In this document: piece by piece, positions 1-7,749 of the stretch
Layout: every line of letters starts with the position of its first letter
How positions within the stretch are numbered: the first letter of the stretch is position 1
NCBI GenBank assembly: GCA_002424525.1
Contig: DIKJ01000170.1
Location: forward strand, 15,331-55,923
Direction of reading: 5' to 3'
Source: Bacteroidales bacterium UBA5621
Lineage (GTDB): Bacteria; Bacteroidota; Bacteroidia; Bacteroidales; VadinHA17
Length of the DNA: 40,593 nucleotides
Notes under the pieces: generated by a model
Databases searched by the model: none
What the model was told of the DNA's origin: nothing
Seen by the model: only the letters and a program-made list of their open reading frames with translations
Position numbers and translations under genes: made by a program

Positions 1-133
1 TCAGGATCTCTTTATCGATCAGATCAGCATTTCCAAAGAGCCATTTAAGCTTGTTTATTTCCGGCTCCGGAAGGTTTTTATCCGTGTCAGCAGCAATAAT
101 AGCCCCGGTGATGGTCTTGAAAAACAATATCAT
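1..133 (-). CDS. purL: Phosphoribosylformylglycinamidine synthase, N-terminal fragment
   Basis: Only the first 44 codons are inside the window; the gene runs off the left edge. Reading leftwards from the ATG at 133-131 gives a peptide starting MILFFKTITG and containing INKLKWLFGNAD. This resembles the start of the long (about 1,230 residue) Bacteroides-type PurL, which makes FGAM from FGAR, glutamine and ATP in purine synthesis. Identification is by recognition of the N-terminus only; no catalytic domain is visible. A good Bacteroidota -7 box lies 62 bases upstream, so it is probably the first gene of its own transcript. Confidence 0.72.
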   Translation of the reverse strand, partial: MILFFKTITGAIIAADTDKNLPEPEINKLKWLFGNADLIDKEIL

Positions 134-194
134 AGCTGAATATCAATGTATTGCGTCGTATGAAAAATCAATGTCCTATCCTTTGAAAACATGG

Positions 195-202
195 CAAAGA
201 TA
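195..202 (-). promoter_or_regulatory. Promoter -7 box for purL
   Basis: On the minus strand this reads TATCTTTG, a perfect match to the Bacteroidota -7 consensus TAnnTTTG, and it is followed by CC. It lies about 62 bases upstream of the purL start. I see no clear TTTG -33 element at the usual spacing, so this is a probable but not certain promoter. The same 12-base context (ATTATCTTTGCC) recurs upstream of the FKBP gene. Confidence 0.5.
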
Positions 203-224
203 ATATTAATCGCTCAGTGCCTTC

Positions 225-2258
225 CTACCTGAGTCCGCTTCTTTCAAGGAACGCATCAATGGTGGGTTCTTTCCCCCTGAAGTTACGGTAGAGCACAGAT
301 GGTTTGTCAGAACCGCCCCTTTCCAGTATATTTTTTCTGAAAGACTCTGAAGTCTCCCTGTTGAAGATACCTTTTTCCTTAAAATACCTGAAAGCATCGG
401 CGTCGAGCACTTCAGCCCATTTATAACCGTAGTATCCTGCAGCGTAGCCTCCGCTGAAGAGATGGGTAAAGGAACAGCTCATACTGGTGTTCTCAGCTGA
501 AGGCAATATCTCGCTTTTTGAGAGGATCTTTGACTCGAATTCAGATATCTCTGTTTCGACGGGTGAGGTTATGCTGTGCCATGCCATGTCAAGGAATCCG
601 AATCCCAGCTGTCTGTTGCAGGCATAACCCTCATTGAATAGAGACGCTTCCTTTATCATCTCTATCATCTCAGAGGGGATTTTAGCACCGGTCTCATAGT
701 GTACGGCCCAGCCATCAAGCCACTCCGGTTCAAATGCAAAGTTCTCCATGAACTGCGAAGGGAGCTCCACAAAGTCACGTGCCACATTGGTGCAGGAGAG
801 GCTTTCGTATGTGCAGTCGGATAACATCCCGTGTAGCGCATGTCCGAATTCATGAAGGAAGGTGGTGAACTCGTTGAATGTCAATAATGAAGGGATAGAT
901 TCGGTGGGCCTGTTGAAATTTGTTACGACAGATATTAGAGGCCGCATGTCACTCTTACCATCTTTCCGCTGATCCCTGTAGCTTGTCATCCATGCTCCCC
1001 CGGCTTTGCCTTTCCTGGGATGAAAATCAGAATAGAGGACCGAGATAAATTTGTCATTTACGTCAAAGACCTCCCAGGCCTCAACCTCATGATGATAAAC
1101 CGGGATCATGCTGTTCCTGACAAACCTGAGGCCAAAAAGCCTTGAAGCAAGCGCGAATATCGCTTCACGTACGTTTTCAAGCTTCAGGTATGGTTTAAGT
1201 ATTTCATCATCAATGTTATACCTGTTTTTTTTAAGCTTCTCGGAATAATATGGCCAGTCCCATCTCTCAAGAGAAACGGTATGCCCGCACTCAACTGCGA
1301 ACTTTTTCAGGTCAATATAATCCCTGGTAGCCGCACTGTGAGAGAATGCAAACAATTCTCCAAGAAACGCACAGACTTTCTCAGGTGTTTCAGCCATCCG
1401 GTCAGTCAGGGCAAGTTCGGCATATGAGTTGAATCCAAGCATTCTGGCCAGCTCAAGTCTGAGTTCAGTAATTCTTTTTACTATAGCCCGGTTATCTTTC
1501 CCGTCGTTGTGGAATGCCCTGGTGTTGTAGGCTCTGAACATTTTTTCACGAAGGTCCCTTCTGTCTGAATACTGCATAAAAGGTCCGTAACTTGGCATAT
1601 GAAGAGTAAACACCCAGCCATCCATACCGAGGCTTCTTGCTGTCATCGAGGCCATTTCGACGAGCGTGGCGGGCAATCCGGCAAGATCGCCGGGATCGGT
1701 GAGATGCATCTGAAAAGCGTTGGTCTCGTCAAGAACATTCTCCTCGAACTTAAGTGAGAGTTTTGACAACTCTTCGGATATCATCCGGTATTTTTTTCTT
1801 TTATTGTTTTCGAGCGAGGCGCCTCCAAGGAGAAAGCTGAGGTATCTTTTTTCAACGAGCATTATCTGTTCGGTATTCAGATCCGGAGAATACCTTTCCT
1901 CATAAACAGATCTTATCCTGGTGAATAATTTCCTGTTGAGGGTAACATCGTTGGAGAAGCGGGTCAGGTAAGTCGTGACCTCCTGCGCAACACCCTGAAG
2001 TTCCTTTGTTGTTTCGGCAACATTCAGATTATACAATACTGAGGAGATCCGGGCAAGTATTTCCCCGCTCTTTTCCAGGGCTGCCACACTGTTACTGAAA
2101 GAAGGGGCTTCCGGGTTTTCCGTAATGACCCTTATCTCTTGTTTCGCAAGGCTAATGGCTTGTTTAACAGCCGGTTCAAAATGAGCAGGCTCAATAAGGT
2201 GGAAGGGAGGTGTTTCGTAAGGGGTGTTCCAGTGCTGAAGAAGTGGATTGGACATCAT
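225..2258 (-). CDS. dcp: M3-family oligopeptidase / peptidyl-dipeptidase (Dcp-like)
   Basis: This 677-residue zinc metallopeptidase should cut short peptides in the cytoplasm, since no signal peptide is visible. The zinc site HEFGHALH is at residues 469-476 and the third ligand is probably E498 in FVELPSQ, the spacing seen in thimet oligopeptidase and Dcp. The N-terminal helical half (about 1-230) and the length are normal for Dcp or oligopeptidase A. The protein starts MM; either ATG (2258 or 2255) could be used. It begins 35 bases after the DUF3127 gene on the same strand, so it may be co-transcribed with it or have its own promoter. Dcp versus OpdA-type specificity cannot be settled from sequence alone. 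Confidence 0.9.
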   Translation of the reverse strand: MMSNPLLQHWNTPYETPPFHLIEPAHFEPAVKQAISLAKQEIRVITENPEAPSFSNSVAALEKSGEILARISSVLYNLNVAETTKELQGVAQEVTTYLTRFSNDVTLNRKLFTRIRSVYEERYSPDLNTEQIMLVEKRYLSFLLGGASLENNKRKKYRMISEELSKLSLKFEENVLDETNAFQMHLTDPGDLAGLPATLVEMASMTARSLGMDGWVFTLHMPSYGPFMQYSDRRDLREKMFRAYNTRAFHNDGKDNRAIVKRITELRLELARMLGFNSYAELALTDRMAETPEKVCAFLGELFAFSHSAATRDYIDLKKFAVECGHTVSLERWDWPYYSEKLKKNRYNIDDEILKPYLKLENVREAIFALASRLFGLRFVRNSMIPVYHHEVEAWEVFDVNDKFISVLYSDFHPRKGKAGGAWMTSYRDQRKDGKSDMRPLISVVTNFNRPTESIPSLLTFNEFTTFLHEFGHALHGMLSDCTYESLSCTNVARDFVELPSQFMENFAFEPEWLDGWAVHYETGAKIPSEMIEMIKEASLFNEGYACNRQLGFGFLDMAWHSITSPVETEISEFESKILSKSEILPSAENTSMSCSFTHLFSGGYAAGYYGYKWAEVLDADAFRYFKEKGIFNRETSESFRKNILERGGSDKPSVLYRNFRGKEPTIDAFLERSGLR

Positions 2259-2293
2259 TCTGCTAATGATACAGGTATCTGATAACTGTATGG

Positions 2294-2674
2294 TCAGAAA
2301 GGCAGGTCACTTAGTTCTTCATTTTCAGGTGGTATATCCTCAAACGTTCCGGCTCCCGGAATATACTGATCACCAGTCTCCGCCAGGATCTTTTCAATCT
2401 TCCAGACATCTAGATTTGTGAAATAATTGATCTTTCCGTCTCTTTCCCATTTGTTGCCTTTCAGGTTAAACCATAACCTGACCTCTTCATTAAGAAAAGA
2501 TTCATTGATGAGGTCGCATTTGTCCTGAACGAGCTGAAATTTAATATAATCCACAAATACGGCAGATCCTCCGGCTTCCTTCCTCTCGATAACAAATTCC
2601 CGTTTCCTGAACTTGTCGCTGACCTGGTTAAGCGGCAGTATGTCAACTATTTTTCCTGTAACTTCAAAGGCCAT
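2294..2674 (-). CDS. DUF3127 protein with SSB-like acidic C-terminal tip
   Basis: This 126-residue protein is recognised as the Bacteroidota family DUF3127 (N-terminus MAFEVTGKIVDILP, central FVIERKE and VDYIKFQL). Its function is not established. The C-terminus is acidic and ends ENEELSDLPF, much like the terminal DDDIPF peptide that bacterial single-strand DNA-binding protein uses to recruit repair and replication proteins. This suggests a nucleic-acid-associated, beta-barrel protein, but that is inference. It lies 9 bases after the FKBP gene on the same strand, so the two are probably co-transcribed. Confidence 0.8.
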   Translation of the reverse strand: MAFEVTGKIVDILPLNQVSDKFRKREFVIERKEAGGSAVFVDYIKFQLVQDKCDLINESFLNEEVRLWFNLKGNKWERDGKINYFTNLDVWKIEKILAETGDQYIPGAGTFEDIPPENEELSDLPF

Positions 2675-2683
2675 CGCTAAATC

Positions 2684-3397
2684 TTACTGAACTATTTCAA
2701 GAAGCTCCACCTCAAAGACGAGGGTTGAGTATGGTCTGATTACATCTCCGGCACCGCCGGGGCCATAAGCGAGGCTCTCCGGGAGGTATAATTTGAACTT
2801 GGATCCCACCGGCATGAGCTGTAATGCTTCGGTCCATCCTGAGATGACCCCGTTCAGAGGGAACTGGGCAGGAGACCCTCTACTGACAGAAGAATCGAAT
2901 TCCGATCCGTCGATCAAAGTTCCTACATAATGAACCTTCACAGTACTCTCAAGGGTAGGCTTCGGGCCTGATCCCATTTTGATGACTTCATACTGAAGGC
3001 CGCTTTCAGTTACAGTAACACCTGATCTTTCCCTGTTCTTTGCAAGGAAAGCCTGATTCTCGTTTATATAATCCCTGTAAATCTCTTTATTCATTTCTGC
3101 TTGTTTTTCTGATCGTTCCATATCACGTTTGTTAATAAACATCATAATATATGTTCTGGCATCTTCGTCAGTCATCTTTGGGTTTCCTTTTTCACTTTCC
3201 CACATTGCTCTGGCCACGACAAGCGGGTTAAGAGTGAGACTGTCATTCATCAAAGCATTATAATTATATATTCCGAATGCATAGGAGAGCGAGTCAACAC
3301 TATCTTTCATTTTTGCACTTTTAACCGGATTTCTGGCACAAGAGCCATAAAACAAAGCTATTACAGCAACAAGAACAACTAGTCCCTTGATTTTCAT
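2684..3397 (-). CDS. FKBP-type peptidyl-prolyl isomerase lipoprotein
   Basis: A periplasm-facing, membrane-anchored proline isomerase of about 237 residues. The N-terminus [16 protein letters not shown] followed by YGSC is a lipoprotein signal peptide with its lipobox cysteine. An FKBP_N-like helical region follows, and then the FKBP domain ([18 protein letters not shown] to [14 protein letters not shown]). The open frame extends 30 bases further to an ATG at 3427, but that codon overlaps the promoter -7 box at 3425-3432 and would add ten polar residues before the signal peptide. The start at 3397 is therefore preferred. The DUF3127 gene follows directly. Confidence 0.88.
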   Translation of the reverse strand: MKIKGLVVLVAVIALFYGSCARNPVKSAKMKDSVDSLSYAFGIYNYNALMNDSLTLNPLVVARAMWESEKGNPKMTDEDARTYIMMFINKRDMERSEKQAEMNKEIYRDYINENQAFLAKNRERSGVTVTESGLQYEVIKMGSGPKPTLESTVKVHYVGTLIDGSEFDSSVSRGSPAQFPLNGVISGWTEALQLMPVGSKFKLYLPESLAYGPGGAGDVIRPYSTLVFEVELLEIVQ

Positions 3398-3424
3398 ATA
3401 AACATGGTTTAAATTAAATTTTGG

Positions 3425-3432
3425 CAAAGATA
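3425..3432 (-). promoter_or_regulatory. Promoter -7 box for the FKBP lipoprotein gene
   Basis: The minus strand reads TATCTTTG, a perfect TAnnTTTG box, about 28 bases upstream of the chosen start. A TTTG lies further upstream but at a shorter spacing (15 bases) than the usual 19 or so. The box overlaps the alternative start codon at 3427, which decides the start in favour of 3397. Confidence 0.5.
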
Positions 3433-3471
3433 ATACTTTGCCGGACGCAAACAGGGTTATCGTTTTTTTTT

Positions 3472-4128
3472 TTAAATTTTTATTGCTTTCATTATATGCC
3501 TTTTACCGGGGGGGCCTGGTACCAGTGAAATCCGGAAACCGGATGATCGCATAGTCCTCTTTACTCCACCCTTAACACAATAGGTTACAAGAATTCCGTT
3601 TTTTAAAGTAACATCCGAAATCATCCTGAAGATTTTGTCTGTCCACAGCTCAGGCTGTTTTTCGGGACTGAAGGCATCAAAATAGATCAGATCATATGGT
3701 CCTGACAGCTCAAGCCTTGTAATGTCGCCTCTGATCTTATTGAGGATGAAATTATTGCATATCAGAGTTTCAGTGTCCCATGGGGATGAGTGGATCTTTG
3801 CAAATAGACGGGAGCTGTCGTGTCCGACGATTTTACTGTAGTTCAGGGAATTGATGGTTGTTTCGTCCAGAGGGTATTTCTCCACGGATGTATAGAATAC
3901 TTTTCTGCCGCATTCAATGCTCCTCAGAGCAGTCAGCAGGGCATTCAATCCGGTGCCGAAGCCAATTTCGAGGATATTTAGCGGGTCTGCACCGGAGGAG
4001 TCAAATCCGTGCCTGATAAAAATATGCATCGATTCCTGCACGGCCCCGTGAATGGAGTGATAATGTTCACTGATTTCAGGAACAAAAATCGTATGTGAAC
4101 CATCTTCCGTTTTAACTATCTGCATCAT
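3472..4128 (-). CDS. mnmD: tRNA 5-methylaminomethyl-2-thiouridine methyltransferase, stand-alone MnmD
   Basis: A 218-residue SAM-dependent methyltransferase of the DUF752/MnmC1 type, which methylates the wobble-position 5-aminomethyl-2-thiouridine of tRNAs. The SAM-binding motif I is [15 protein letters not shown] near residues 53-67. The acidic [14 protein letters not shown] segment (about 150-163) is characteristic of MnmC1. Unlike E. coli MnmC there is no fused FAD oxidase domain, which is usual for Bacteroidota. The protein starts MM (4128 or 4125). A TAATTTTG box lies just upstream, implying a very short leader. Confidence 0.87.
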   Translation of the reverse strand: MMQIVKTEDGSHTIFVPEISEHYHSIHGAVQESMHIFIRHGFDSSGADPLNILEIGFGTGLNALLTALRSIECGRKVFYTSVEKYPLDETTINSLNYSKIVGHDSSRLFAKIHSSPWDTETLICNNFILNKIRGDITRLELSGPYDLIYFDAFSPEKQPELWTDKIFRMISDVTLKNGILVTYCVKGGVKRTMRSSGFRISLVPGPPGKRHIMKAIKI

Positions 4129-4135
4129 GATCCGG

Positions 4136-4143
4136 CAAAATTA
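4136..4143 (-). promoter_or_regulatory. Possible promoter -7 box for mnmD
   Basis: The minus strand reads TAATTTTG, matching TAnnTTTG, 7 bases before the first ATG. It implies an almost leaderless mRNA or use of the second ATG. No convincing -33 element was seen. Confidence 0.35.
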
Positions 4144-4261
4144 TCCGAAAGAATTGATATACTGTGTTCCATATCAAAACAATTGCTTATTTTTATTTTC
4201 TGAATCTGGATCAGGAAATCACAAGCTGTTAAACATGTATAACTAATTCAATATTCTTACT

Positions 4262-5170
4262 ATGAAAACAATACAATCGAGAAGAGAATTTCTGAGAATC
4301 ACAGCTGCGGGCGCTCTTGGCGCGGTCGTCCTGTCAAATTATTCCTGTAAAGGCGGAGGCAAGCCGGCATTGCCGGGTGTGGGACTTCAGCTCTACACAA
4401 TACGTGATGCAATGGCTGCTGATGTTGCCGGCTCATTGAAGAAGGTATCGGACCTTGGATATAAGTACGTTGAACTGGCGGATTATGCCGACGGCAAATT
4501 TTACGGCTTTGAACCTGCCGAGTTTAAGAAAATGGTCAATGACCTGGGTCTGGAGATCATAAGCAGTCATACACAGGTGGAAGGAGAGGGTGTCACACTC
4601 GATACTGCAAGGAAAATGGCAGAGGCTCATGCAAAGATTGGCTCCAAATACTGCATTCAACCCTGGATAGTTGAGGAGATGCGTACTACCATTGAAAGTT
4701 ATCAGAGAATGGCGGCCAACTGGAATCAGGTAGGCCAGATAATGAAAGAGTTCGGGATGCAGTTCGGATATCACAACCATAACTTTGAATTTGCCACGGT
4801 TGAAGGGAAAGTTCCCTATTTTGATGTGATGCTTGCAGAGCTGGACAAAGATCTGGTGATCATGGAGCTTGATATGTTCTGGACAACCAAAGCCGGACAT
4901 AATCCTGTTGATATAATCAAAAAGTATCCGGGAAGGTTCCATCTGTTCCATCTGAAGGATATGTATACCCATGAGGAGCCCTTCTTTGAAGTTATTAAGG
5001 ATGATCTTGCCCCGGTAGGAGCTGGTGTGATTAATTTCAAGGAAATTCTTGCAGTGAAGGATATAGCAGGCATGAAATATATGATCGTTGAGCAGGATGA
5101 CTCAAGGGGCGACATGTGGGCTGATGTACAGACGAGCATCACCAACATGAACACAAAAATCCTTGTTTAA
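4262..5170 (+). CDS. Tat-exported lipoprotein of the sugar phosphate isomerase/epimerase family
   Basis: A 302-residue TIM-barrel protein of the xylose isomerase-like/AP endonuclease 2 fold family. The N-terminus has a twin-arginine motif (SRREFLR, residues 6-12), a short hydrophobic stretch and a lipobox-like SNYSC with Cys29. It should therefore be exported folded and lipid-anchored, as is common for Bacteroidota relatives acting on sugars or inositols in the periplasm. Barrel motifs visible include GLQLYTIRD near residue 40, FGYHNHNFEF near 167 and MELDMFW near 201, which supply His, Glu and Asp metal ligands. The exact substrate is unknown. It is a single gene converging on the HAD gene, with the heptanucleotide array between them. 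Confidence 0.83.
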   Translation: MKTIQSRREFLRITAAGALGAVVLSNYSCKGGGKPALPGVGLQLYTIRDAMAADVAGSLKKVSDLGYKYVELADYADGKFYGFEPAEFKKMVNDLGLEIISSHTQVEGEGVTLDTARKMAEAHAKIGSKYCIQPWIVEEMRTTIESYQRMAANWNQVGQIMKEFGMQFGYHNHNFEFATVEGKVPYFDVMLAELDKDLVIMELDMFWTTKAGHNPVDIIKKYPGRFHLFHLKDMYTHEEPFFEVIKDDLAPVGAGVINFKEILAVKDIAGMKYMIVEQDDSRGDMWADVQTSITNMNTKILV

Positions 5171-5231
5171 TACTGTTATCTGGTATCTCTTAAAGATTGC
5201 AGGGAGTTATAATATTTCCTGCATTTTTTTT

Positions 5232-5350
5232 GCTCTACGCTCTACGCTCTACGCTCTACGCTCTACGCTCTACGCTCTACGCTCTACGCTCTACGCTCTA
5301 CGCTCTACGCTCTACGCTCTACGCTCTACGCTCTACGCTCTACGCTCTAC
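5232..5350 (+). repeat. Perfect tandem array, 17 copies of GCTCTAC
   Basis: 119 bases made of exactly 17 uninterrupted 7-base units GCTCTAC. It lies between two convergent genes. On its right it touches the stop codon of the HAD gene (TCA at 5351-5353, TGA in sense), and on its left it is preceded by a run of T. Read in the sense of the HAD transcript it is GTAGAGC repeated immediately after the stop. A related, degenerate array occurs at 18941-19077 with the same arrangement. The open frames spelling LYALRST repeats through it are artefacts of the repeat. Confidence 0.97.
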
Positions 5351-5953
5351 TCACTGCCAGTCGGAATCGTACCATGAGCGAACGTCAGTGGCGATCATTC
5401 CTGCATCAAGAGCTGCCCTGATCCCCAGGTCGGAGTCTTCAAATACCTCTATCTGACCCGGATCGATCCTCATCATTTCAGCACACCTCAGGAAAGTCTC
5501 CGGATGCGGCTTGAAATTGTCTACATCATTTGCTGTGACGATGATGTCGAAATATTTTCGCAGATCTGTGATTTCCAGCGTGCGCTCCACAGCATCACGG
5601 TGTCCTCCTGTGCCTACAGCCATCGGAAGCACACCGTAGTACTTTTTGACAATATCGGTTACGGGCAAGATAGGTGTTACCAGATGCTGAAGCCTGAAGA
5701 ATTCCCTGAGCTTTTCATTCATAATCTGATCAACTGTTACGGTGGCGGACAGATTAAATTCCTCGATCAGCTCGGCTGCTATCACCCAGCCCGGACTGCC
5801 GGTATGTTTCCTCAGGAATGAGGGTTCAATATCTGCACCGAAGCTCCGGCAGGCCTTTTTCCAGCCGGCAAAATGGTATGGCATGGTGTCTGCAAGTGTC
5901 CCGTCAAGGTCAAATATCAATCCCCTGACACCGGCCTTAATATCGTACTTCAT
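5351..5953 (-). CDS. HAD-family phosphatase/phosphomutase, beta-phosphoglucomutase-like
   Basis: A 200-residue cytosolic haloacid-dehalogenase-type enzyme. Motif I is FDLDGT (D15 nucleophile, D17 acid/base), followed by a four-helix cap (about 20-85). Motif II threonine lies in AVGTGG, the lysine is K148 in FKPHPETF, and the acidic motif is FEDSDLG (E172, D173, D175). This arrangement fits the subfamily of beta-phosphoglucomutase and small sugar-phosphate phosphatases; the substrate is not predictable. It starts 2 bases after the DUF4956 gene ends, so the order CotH-like, DUF4956, HAD looks like an operon. The heptanucleotide array begins directly after its stop codon. Confidence 0.86.
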   Translation of the reverse strand: MKYDIKAGVRGLIFDLDGTLADTMPYHFAGWKKACRSFGADIEPSFLRKHTGSPGWVIAAELIEEFNLSATVTVDQIMNEKLREFFRLQHLVTPILPVTDIVKKYYGVLPMAVGTGGHRDAVERTLEITDLRKYFDIIVTANDVDNFKPHPETFLRCAEMMRIDPGQIEVFEDSDLGIRAALDAGMIATDVRSWYDSDWQ

Positions 5954-5955
5954 AA

Positions 5956-6555
5956 TCAGTCCTTCTCCCTGTAAAACACCTCAAGCTCGCAGGTACACTT
6001 TGCCACATCCGCTTTTATGATCCTCACTTTTTCAACATTCTGCCCGGTGAATTCTGACAACTCTTTCAGAAGTTCTTTTCTGAAATCAGGCTTTAAAAAT
6101 TCTGTTTTATTGTAGATGATTGTCTGTGACACCATTAGTCTTTTACTAAGAAAAACTTCCAGAAAGAGTGCCCCTGCAATGAAGATGCCGTTAATAGTTA
6201 CTGACGCCAGCACGGGTGGGGCAATATTTGCCTGAGAGTTTACGACTGAGACACCGATCACAGTAAAGACATAAGTCATGTCCTTAACGGTATAATTCAC
6301 GGTCCTGAACCGGAGAATAGCAAATATTGCAAAGAGCCCCAATGCCATTCCCAGCTGAATATCCACGGTCTCGAGTATTGAACAGATGAAGAAAATCACT
6401 ATTCCCATCAGAAAGAAGGAAAAAAGGTACTCCGGTTTCTTTGAAAACCGGTAATAGATCATTCGGATAAGAATGAATAATACTGTAATATTCACACAAA
6501 ACCTGATCATGATGCTGGTCAGGGTATCTTCAGTGGCTAGTGATTCGAACGGCAT
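5956..6555 (-). CDS. DUF4956 integral membrane protein
   Basis: A 199-residue protein with about four transmembrane segments (roughly residues 17-35, 43-62, 66-84, 118-136) and a soluble C-terminal domain of about 60 residues. The conserved ILRFRTVNYTVKDMTYVFTV stretch marks DUF4956. Family members often neighbour VTC-type polyphosphate polymerases and CotH-like proteins. Here the CotH-like partner is present 18 bases upstream but no VTC gene is visible. The molecular function is unknown. Confidence 0.8.
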   Translation of the reverse strand: MPFESLATEDTLTSIMIRFCVNITVLFILIRMIYYRFSKKPEYLFSFFLMGIVIFFICSILETVDIQLGMALGLFAIFAILRFRTVNYTVKDMTYVFTVIGVSVVNSQANIAPPVLASVTINGIFIAGALFLEVFLSKRLMVSQTIIYNKTEFLKPDFRKELLKELSEFTGQNVEKVRIIKADVAKCTCELEVFYREKD

Positions 6556-6573
6556 ACAATTGAGTATTAATTA

Positions 6574-7638
6574 TTAAAAGTCTTTACAGTTGTTAAGCAG
6601 GCTATAGACGATACTGTATCTTCTGTCGAACATGTTAAAAAATCCATCCATAAAAGTCATCATGTCTTTTTTGGATCTTTCCTTCAGGTAAGGGAACTCT
6701 CTTATGACTTGATAAAATGCATCTTTCTTTTCCTCAAACTGAACGAGCGATTTTCTGAATTCTTCTTCTGTTCTGCATATCCCCATATAGTAGCGCTGGC
6801 GGACCGATTGTATTGGCAGGGCTTCATGCGGGATTGCGTAATCCGTGTTCACAATCCCGGAGTAATCAAAATCATATGCAACTATCGTACCCAGATCAGG
6901 CCTTTCTGTCCTCGGCTGCGAGATTATAATGATATTATGTTGTCCGGGTACTGACCAGTCTACGTTACCAATCATATAATTGAATATTGCCGTCCGGTCC
7001 ATGCTCTCCGGCTTTATGTTCTTTTGAGTCAGTTTTTCCATCGATATTTTTGCTCCGCCCAGCCTTTTTGCAAAATATTCATCGGGCTCAATCACGAATG
7101 CAAAGGCACTCATGGGTTTGGTTTGCTTGTTAGTGTTAACATAGTTGATCTTCATCAACCTTACCCGGTGGCTGTGATCGGTCAGGACATTATACATTTT
7201 ATAAACCAGGTATTCCCTCAGAAGGTAATCCTCGTTGCCTGCTTTGCAGTGAGTGACCACCTTGAGTTTGTCGATCTCAGAAAATTCATCGTCGGGCGAT
7301 TTTGATTTTTTGAAGTTTAGCCTGATAGGCGGGTAATCACAGAAGGTGCGCCTGAATTCTCCCCTTGCGCGAAGCCGCAGATCTTTTACAACCGTATCTG
7401 TTCCTCCATCAGTGTATTTAAGTTGTGCGTCAAGGTATTCCACATCAGATCGTTTTCTTCTGAATGTAGTGATGTCAAACTCAAGAGAAACTTCAAGTAT
7501 TTCATCACTTTCGAAAAGATTGAGATAGTCATCCGTAACGGTGTAAGTAACATCAACGGAATCAGCCTGACCAAAGGCAGGTACTATAAAAAAACCCGCC
7601 ATGACCCAGAGAGTGCAAATAAGTTTTTTCATAATCAA
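6574..7638 (-). CDS. Secreted CotH-like atypical kinase-fold protein
   Basis: A 354-residue protein with a Sec signal peptide (KKLICTLWVMAGFFIVPAFG, probable cleavage before QADS). The mature part resembles CotH/spore-coat kinase-like proteins. Visible hallmarks are RLRARGEFRR and PPIRLNFKK, then LLREYLVYKMYNVL, the catalytic-loop-like NYMIGNVDW with a downstream HN, and DFDYSG in the place of the kinase DFG. Whether it phosphorylates a protein or polymer outside the cytoplasm is inference. Starts at 7638 or 7632 (MIM) are both possible. It is the first gene of the CotH-DUF4956-HAD operon. An AT-rich region of about 70 bases upstream should hold the promoter, but no perfect box was found. Confidence 0.72.
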   Translation of the reverse strand: MIMKKLICTLWVMAGFFIVPAFGQADSVDVTYTVTDDYLNLFESDEILEVSLEFDITTFRRKRSDVEYLDAQLKYTDGGTDTVVKDLRLRARGEFRRTFCDYPPIRLNFKKSKSPDDEFSEIDKLKVVTHCKAGNEDYLLREYLVYKMYNVLTDHSHRVRLMKINYVNTNKQTKPMSAFAFVIEPDEYFAKRLGGAKISMEKLTQKNIKPESMDRTAIFNYMIGNVDWSVPGQHNIIIISQPRTERPDLGTIVAYDFDYSGIVNTDYAIPHEALPIQSVRQRYYMGICRTEEEFRKSLVQFEEKKDAFYQVIREFPYLKERSKKDMMTFMDGFFNMFDRRYSIVYSLLNNCKDF

Positions 7639-7707
7639 TCCCCCAAATTTTAGATAAATTATTTCAGTCTAATTTACTAAAATCAAATGAATCCTGAAAT
7701 TTTTTTA

Positions 7708-7730
7708 AAGGCCGCTGATGAGGCGGCCTT
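7708..7730 (-). terminator. Hairpin downstream of transketolase
   Basis: An 8-bp perfect stem AAGGCCGC/GCGGCCTT with a 7-base loop lies 20 bases after the transketolase stop codon. On the minus strand the stem is followed by TTTAAAAAAATTT, a weak U-tract, so termination is plausible but not textbook. Confidence 0.55.
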
Positions 7731-7749
7731 AAACGAATGAACATAATGT

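Noticed and set aside
5232..5350. Possible CRISPR array
   Set aside because: Units are 7 bases with no spacers, and no cas genes are present in the window.
5163..5456. Open frames encoding repeated LYALRST through the heptanucleotide array (also 18981-19166)
   Set aside because: Any 7-base array without stops gives a 7-residue periodic frame; there is no start context or domain, and the frame runs through the stop region of a real gene.
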